From contig JBEBSD010000128.1 in the NCBI GenBank assembly GCA_040394475.1, positions 1 to 9,873 on the forward strand: 9,873 bases of DNA. Reading direction: 5' to 3'. Under the pieces are notes generated by a model. It searched no databases and was not told the origin of the DNA. It was given only the letters and a program-made list of their open reading frames with translations. Positions 5,140 through 9,873 of this stretch are shown piece by piece (position 1 is the stretch's first letter; every line of letters begins with the position of its first letter). Both the position numbers and the translations under genes were made by a program. This stretch comes from JBEBSD01 sp040394475 (lineage in GTDB: Bacteria > Bacteroidota > Bacteroidia > Cytophagales > Spirosomataceae).

Positions 5140-6471
5140 ATGAAAAAGATCTGTTACCTGGTATTTCTATTGCACTTTTCCAATTTTAGCCTCCACGCCC
5201 AGGGAGAACATACTCACCCCTTCGCAGAAAGTCTCCTGGATTCTCTCCGGAACAGGCCGCTGAAAGGCCTGACGTTCGTGGCCGAAGGCGTCAGGTTTAC
5301 CTCGGGGGCGATAATCCCCCAGAAGGGAACCACTGCATGGCTCGATACCCTGGCGACAACCCTGCATTCGCTTCCTAACGCCTTGCACTTCGAAATTGGC
5401 GGCTATACAGACAATACAGGAAGTCTGGCTGGCAATAAAACTATTTCGGCCCAGCGTGCCAAGGCGATCGCTGACTATCTCGTTGGGAAGGGAATTGGTC
5501 CGGAGCGTATGACGCATGAGGGCTACGGGCCCGACAAACCCATCGCCTCCAATCATTCAAACGCAGGTCGTCAGAAAAACCGGAGAATCGAGATTCGTTT
5601 CCAGGGGTTTGACCCAACGCAGCGGAATGTCATCACATATGTAGACGAACAAACCCTGGAGGTACCCTTTCTGATCGGCAATTCCGGGGACGAGCGGATT
5701 TTGGTCATACAGGATGAAAATTCCCTGCTGGAAGAAAGGGGAACAGAAAACATCGCCCACATCCTGCCGGCAGACGGGCGCGAGATGGTGTTCCGGCCCG
5801 TGCAAAAGAAGGAGGAAGAAGTAGTGGTGGAAGCACCTGTTGCGACACAGGAAGAGGTTGTAGCGATCCCCGCAGCGCCTGTCCGTCCACAACGAAAGGC
5901 TTTTGCTGTTTCAGCTTATGGTGAAGGACTTTATGTACTTGAAGGTTTCTCAAAAGGATGGACAGACCCGGAGCTGGGCCCGGGAATACTGCAGGGGTTT
6001 GGAGGGGGACTCGTTTTGGACTATTACTTCAAAGGAAGAATTGCCGTGACGCTTCAGGGCGGATATTCGCAATGGTTAGTGGAGCGGAGGTATGTAAGTC
6101 CGGAGCCTGGCGGCGAACTCCAGTATACTTCCAGCGAAGCAGTGACACGCATTCCGCTGCTGGCGGGTTTTCGGCTGTTCCCTGCCCAAAATGTGTACGT
6201 CCAGCTGCTGGGGGGCGGTCAGCTGCTCAAACGTGTAACCGGGAGATCTGAGCTGCATCCTGATCTGACCGGGACAACGACCACTACCGGGATCCAATTA
6301 GCAGGCAGCGGCGCTTTAGGTTTTCAGAAATATTTTGGTGGTTTTTTCATGGATGCGGCGGCGCAGTATCAACTGGTATTCAATAAGAAATTTACGGATG
6401 TCACGGATCCGCTGCATATCGCCGGGATAAAGATTGGATTGGGATTTAGAACAAGACAGACAATCAATTAA
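5140..6471 (+). CDS. OmpA-like outer membrane protein with N-terminal peptidoglycan-binding domain and C-terminal barrel
   Basis: Exported protein of 443 residues. A signal peptide (1-20, cleavage likely after LHA) is followed by an OmpA/MotB-type peptidoglycan-binding domain at about 43-155. It carries the core motif GGYTDNTGS, QRAKAIADYLVGKGI, the HEGYG loop and NRRIEIRF. Asp91 and Arg106 are 15 residues apart, like the diaminopimelate-binding Asp/Arg pair of OmpA. A middle region (about 160-220) leads to an acidic, Val/Pro-rich linker (222-250). The remainder (about 254-443) shows alternating hydrophobic/polar strands and Gly-rich turns (GILQGFGGGLVLDYY, VYVQLLGGGQLL, IKIGLGFRTRQ), as expected of an outer membrane beta-barrel. 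The order is the reverse of canonical OmpA. The start has an A-rich leader (TAGAAAAAAATG) and no Shine-Dalgarno at the usual distance. The next gene follows after 47 nt and may be co-transcribed. Confidence 0.88.
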   Translation: MKKICYLVFLLHFSNFSLHAQGEHTHPFAESLLDSLRNRPLKGLTFVAEGVRFTSGAIIPQKGTTAWLDTLATTLHSLPNALHFEIGGYTDNTGSLAGNKTISAQRAKAIADYLVGKGIGPERMTHEGYGPDKPIASNHSNAGRQKNRRIEIRFQGFDPTQRNVITYVDEQTLEVPFLIGNSGDERILVIQDENSLLEERGTENIAHILPADGREMVFRPVQKKEEEVVVEAPVATQEEVVAIPAAPVRPQRKAFAVSAYGEGLYVLEGFSKGWTDPELGPGILQGFGGGLVLDYYFKGRIAVTLQGGYSQWLVERRYVSPEPGGELQYTSSEAVTRIPLLAGFRLFPAQNVYVQLLGGGQLLKRVTGRSELHPDLTGTTTTTGIQLAGSGALGFQKYFGGFFMDAAAQYQLVFNKKFTDVTDPLHIAGIKIGLGFRTRQTIN

Positions 6472-6518
6472 CGAGTAGATTACTTCGGACAATGTGAATA
6501 TAAAAAGAATTCAATAGT

Positions 6519-9500
6519 ATGAAAAAATATACTGGGATCGCTTTAGGGGCTATCGTATTTGTAACTATTTTACTTTCGCTTCTGGCATGCAAAAGGGAGG
6601 TGGAAATTGAAGCAGTGGTAGAAAAACAGGAAGAAATTGAAATTGAGGGTGATATTGCAGTCAATACCATTGGAGAGGTAATTGTTAAGCCAAATGTCTA
6701 TATTTTGGATGAAGCAGCCGGTAACTCGATTAAAGAGATTAACGATAGTAATAGTACTATTATTTTCGACGGTCTTCCGCAATTTAAGAATGCCAGAGCC
6801 TCAAAATCCCTAAATATTTTCGAAATGAAGAAAGGAGATATACTGGTTTCTGGCATTCTACCGAACCTCCCTTCGGGCATTTTAATCAAAATAGAAGTAG
6901 TCATTGTTGATGGAAACTCGGTTAAAATAGGGTTTTCACCTGGGACAATTTTAGATGTGTTTGAGCAAATAGATACCGGGTATTTTACGATACCTATTTT
7001 GGATAAAAGAATCCCTGACAAAACTTTTCCATTCGAAAGATTAGGAATGGTAGTGGGTGTCGACAACTTTCCAAAGTTGACTCCCCTAGACCTCACACTG
7101 ACAGATACGTACATGAAATTGGAATTGCAACAGCGTATTCGCATAAAGGACGGGAAGTGGGAAGAGTACTTTTGGGAGGTAATAAGGCATACAAGCGCAA
7201 AATCTACAGTGAATTTAGAATTTGGACTAACGGAAGAGATCTTGCTTGGTCAGCTTTCGTTGTTCAAGACTAAACCAAAACCGTTTATGCTGGGACCAAT
7301 TCCAGTGGTTAGTACTTTCTGCATCTTGGCCAAAGCTAAATTGAATGTTGATATACTGGGAAAACTAAAAGGAACTTTAGTGGAATTCGACATTATGTCC
7401 AGAAATGGGAAACGGCATAATAAATCAGACAATTTTCAGGGTAACGGCGAAGGGGATGAAATCAACCGGAGGATCAACAATAAACCGGATAGTCCTCTTT
7501 CCGATATATATGGATCTATGAAAGGAAAAGTGGAATTAGGAATCTCACTAAATTTCGAAAATTATTTTTATAGACTTAACCCTAATGATTGTAGTACGAA
7601 AACAATAATAGACGACATTAAAGAAAAAGGGGATAATCATAGTACTAAAAATTATAAGTTTTCCATCGGAGCGTCTCTTAACCTGGATATTGGAGTAGAA
7701 AGAGATTGCGAAAATAGAACAGGTAAAGATTTGCAAGCCTATCTTAGTAGCGATATAGCGGGTTTTATCACAGCAAGATTCTTTAACCTGGTAGAGTTAA
7801 ATCCTGCAATGAAATTCCCCGTTCTCCCCAAGCTAATCCTGTCCGAATGGGATACCGGTTTTCCTTGTGAATCTATGATTAAAACAAATGGCGCCTCCGT
7901 GTTGTCGGATAATCAGGCTGAGTTGTCTGGAACTGTTCTCTCCTTTCAAGGAAATGATATCGAATACTATGGCTTCTTAGTGGGAATTGATCCGACAAAT
8001 TTAGAAACCAGGGAGGGACTAAGGCAAAGAATTGGAAATGTGCCTGAAAGCCTTAATCTTCCTTTTAACTATACGCTTATCTATGATTTTGCTGGATCAA
8101 ATAAGCAATACTATCAGGCATTTGTTCAGACAAAAGACGAGGTTTTCAAAGGAGAAATAGAATATTTTACCCCAAACGAGTCTGACGAAATTGTTCCGGA
8201 TATTATTGAATACGTACCTACCGCAGTCAGTACCGGTGATCCACATCTCACTACTATGGATGGATACCGCTATAGCTTTATGGCAGCGGGGGAGTTTATA
8301 GCTCTGAAATCCACTGTGGCTGGTGATAAATTTGAGGTACAGGCCAGACAAAGTGCATTTGGAGATTTTGTTTCGCTAAACACCGGCCTTGCCATTCATA
8401 CAGGAAGTGATGAGGTATGCGTGTATTTAGATCAAGTGTATGTGAATAAAAGAATTATCGACACTAATTTCAGCAGCTATGAATTGAAAGAGGGTGGTTA
8501 CATTCGCAAAAGCGGGAACTCCCTGGCCATTCGTACTCCCAATGACGACAATATTGAAGTGAGACTGTTTGAAACTAGTTTGGATTATACAATAAGGCTG
8601 AACTCTAATCGAAAAGACAAGATGAGAGGTGTTCTGGGAAATTTTGACGGAGATGCTAGTAATGACCTGATTACAAGTGAAGGGCGATCTGTCAGTTATA
8701 CACACGAGGGGCTTTATCCGACTTTTGCCGATAGCTGGCGTATTCAGCCGAATACTTCCTTGTTTGTATATGGAGCTGGTGAAAGTACTGCGACATTTAC
8801 GGATAAATACTTTCCGATACAGTTACTTTCTATTACAGACTCGCAACGGGCTATCGCTAGAAGTATCTGTGAACAGGCAGGTGTTACTGATCCCACGGTG
8901 CTCGAGAACTGTATTACAGACATAGCAACAACTGGTGATGTTAATTATGCTAAAAGAGCCTTTTATGAGGAAAATAATGTGCTACTTAAATCTCTATCTA
9001 TTGGAAATTTTGACTCTTTTACAAGTGATTTTAAGTTTTACAACAATGCCAACGTTATAAACAAAGCATTAATATTAAATGGTGGAAGTGCCACATTTGG
9101 TAAAAAAATTGAAATGACGAATAGACTAGAATATATTGTTGATTTTACCTCTCATGAGAATAATGATGGATATGTGGCGTTATGGTCCAATTTTTTGATT
9201 ACAAGCCGTATTTCTCCTAATGTTGTACTCATCAGCCTGTCGATAACCGGTATTCAGAATAATAGCTCGATTACTGTAAATGGTGAATTTTTAAATAGAG
9301 ATATATTTAACGGAAAGAAAAATCGATTAAAATTTTTAATCGATGAACCAATACTAGTTAACAATAATAAAATAAATATACCTTATAAAGTATATTTGAA
9401 TAACGAAAAAATGCCGTTCTATCAGAACATATTTCAACAAAACCTACTTTTGGATTTAGCAAATAAGAAAAATGAATTGGAATTTGAAATTGAAAGTACA

Positions 9501-9536
9501 AATATGATGCTGATTCACAGTTTAAAAATAAACTAA
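6519..9536 (+). CDS. Large lipoprotein with von Willebrand factor type D (VWD) domain
   Basis: Protein of 1005 residues. The signal ends in a lipobox (LSLLAC, lipidated Cys24), followed by a Glu-rich tether (25-44), so it is probably anchored in the outer membrane. Residues about 50-449 form a beta-rich region with no recognised family. Residues about 451-552 resemble the fibronectin-III-like modules common in Bacteroidota surface proteins. A VWD domain spans about 570-745: it opens with TGDPHLTTMDGYRY (Gly573-His576), contains GVLGNFDGDASND (704-716, a likely Ca2+ loop) and closes with FADSW (Trp740). The following part with Cys784 and Cys798 (SICEQAGV... LENCITDIATTGD) matches the helical segment that usually trails bacterial VWD domains. 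The C-terminal part (about 835-1005) is Asn-rich, with strands suggestive of a lectin-like jelly roll. The gene is clearly more AT-rich, with more ATA, TTA and AGA codons, than the OmpA-like gene before it. Substrate or partner unknown. Confidence 0.88.
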   Translation: MKKYTGIALGAIVFVTILLSLLACKREVEIEAVVEKQEEIEIEGDIAVNTIGEVIVKPNVYILDEAAGNSIKEINDSNSTIIFDGLPQFKNARASKSLNIFEMKKGDILVSGILPNLPSGILIKIEVVIVDGNSVKIGFSPGTILDVFEQIDTGYFTIPILDKRIPDKTFPFERLGMVVGVDNFPKLTPLDLTLTDTYMKLELQQRIRIKDGKWEEYFWEVIRHTSAKSTVNLEFGLTEEILLGQLSLFKTKPKPFMLGPIPVVSTFCILAKAKLNVDILGKLKGTLVEFDIMSRNGKRHNKSDNFQGNGEGDEINRRINNKPDSPLSDIYGSMKGKVELGISLNFENYFYRLNPNDCSTKTIIDDIKEKGDNHSTKNYKFSIGASLNLDIGVERDCENRTGKDLQAYLSSDIAGFITARFFNLVELNPAMKFPVLPKLILSEWDTGFPCESMIKTNGASVLSDNQAELSGTVLSFQGNDIEYYGFLVGIDPTNLETREGLRQRIGNVPESLNLPFNYTLIYDFAGSNKQYYQAFVQTKDEVFKGEIEYFTPNESDEIVPDIIEYVPTAVSTGDPHLTTMDGYRYSFMAAGEFIALKSTVAGDKFEVQARQSAFGDFVSLNTGLAIHTGSDEVCVYLDQVYVNKRIIDTNFSSYELKEGGYIRKSGNSLAIRTPNDDNIEVRLFETSLDYTIRLNSNRKDKMRGVLGNFDGDASNDLITSEGRSVSYTHEGLYPTFADSWRIQPNTSLFVYGAGESTATFTDKYFPIQLLSITDSQRAIARSICEQAGVTDPTVLENCITDIATTGDVNYAKRAFYEENNVLLKSLSIGNFDSFTSDFKFYNNANVINKALILNGGSATFGKKIEMTNRLEYIVDFTSHENNDGYVALWSNFLITSRISPNVVLISLSITGIQNNSSITVNGEFLNRDIFNGKKNRLKFLIDEPILVNNNKINIPYKVYLNNEKMPFYQNIFQQNLLLDLANKKNELEFEIESTNMMLIHSLKIN

Positions 9537-9873
9537 AAGAAAACTAATGGAGTTACTTAATATGATTATTCTAATTCTCAATAATTATAACAACAGTACT
9601 GTGTATTAAACTATTTATTATATTTTACCTAAAATAATTTCTAACTATTTTATTGTATAAACTATTAATAATGAACTTGCTTTATTATTCCTATTTTCGA
9701 GGAATAGATATGAATATATTAATAAATAAGATCTAAATGGTCAAAACCGTGTACTAAGTGGCAATATAGTGAACGCTTATACTTGGTTCTAATAAATCAC
9801 TTTAACATTATAAGCCAATATAGGGCATCTCTCAAAACTAGAAATAGTGTTATTTTGGTTGAAAATGATTATT
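9537..9873. other. AT-rich non-coding tail, possible IS end at the right edge
   Basis: No gene is seen in these 337 nt; the longest ATG frames are about 20 codons. The stretch is very AT-rich. It contains a 10-bp palindrome, ACAGTACTGT (9593-9602), and a weak hairpin, TATTCCT/AGGAATA, with a 7-nt loop (9686-9706). From about 9822 the sequence AGGGCATCTCTCAAAACT resembles ends of insertion sequences found in Bacteroidota, which often read GGCTGTCTCAAAA. This is memory-based and unconfirmed, since no transposase lies inside the window. Confidence 0.5.

Noticed and set aside
5102..5189. Shine-Dalgarno-like GAGGAGG (5102-5108) and a 20-codon frame at 5127-5189 overlapping the OmpA-like start
   Set aside because: Spacing to any ATG is too long, Bacteroidota rarely use this signal, and the frame has no special features; treated as coincidence.
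9686..9706. Hairpin TATTCCT/AGGAATA as terminator of the VWD gene
   Set aside because: AT-rich 7-bp stem without a following T run and 150 nt from the stop codon; too weak to call.

Overview
The window reads as a chromosomal segment of a member of the Bacteroidota, probably of the Chitinophaga/Cytophaga side of the phylum. This is inferred from four things: a TPR histidine kinase paired with a LytTR response regulator, A-rich leaders without Shine-Dalgarno sequences, a lipoprotein signal with a large extracellular-type body, and an OmpA-like protein fused to a membrane barrel. No rRNA, tRNA, CRISPR array or complete insertion sequence was seen.

Left part (1-2700, minus strand): a two-gene signalling operon. 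The LytTR response regulator (1853-2596) comes first, followed 13 nt later by its TPR sensor histidine kinase (82-1839). Both ends of the operon touch short tandem arrays of one heptamer family. TAATACC-type units lie at 45-79, next to the kinase stop codon. The complementary type (TTAGGTA/TGAGGTG) lies at 2596-2700, starting at the regulator's start codon.

A second, unrelated heptamer array follows at 2717-2891: 23 consecutive units that all begin with GAT, in strict 7-bp register. It keeps all three minus-strand frames free of stops, so ORFs there are by-products of the repeat. The two array types, separated by only 16 nt, are the most unusual feature of the window.

Middle (2892-5139): a gene-poor stretch with one clear gene, an EcsC-family protein (3826-4635, plus strand). 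It sits between two regions that hold short, fragmentary or decayed-looking reading frames. Those two regions share a 16-bp sequence (3125-3140 and 4855-4870). A strong 13-bp hairpin lies 44 nt before the next gene.

Right part (5140-9536, plus strand): two envelope genes 47 nt apart. The first encodes an OmpA-like protein with the peptidoglycan-binding domain near its N-terminus and a predicted beta-barrel at its C-terminus, the reverse of the canonical order. The second encodes a 1005-residue lipoprotein with a von Willebrand factor type D (VWD) domain. This gene and the 337 nt after it are visibly more AT-rich than the rest, which suggests a different origin. The last 50 nt resemble an insertion-sequence end running off the window, but this cannot be confirmed here.

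Taken together the window holds a regulatory pair bracketed by unusual repeats, a probable membrane-associated EcsC protein, and a surface-protein pair that may act together in the outer membrane. No functional link between the left and right parts can be shown from the sequence.
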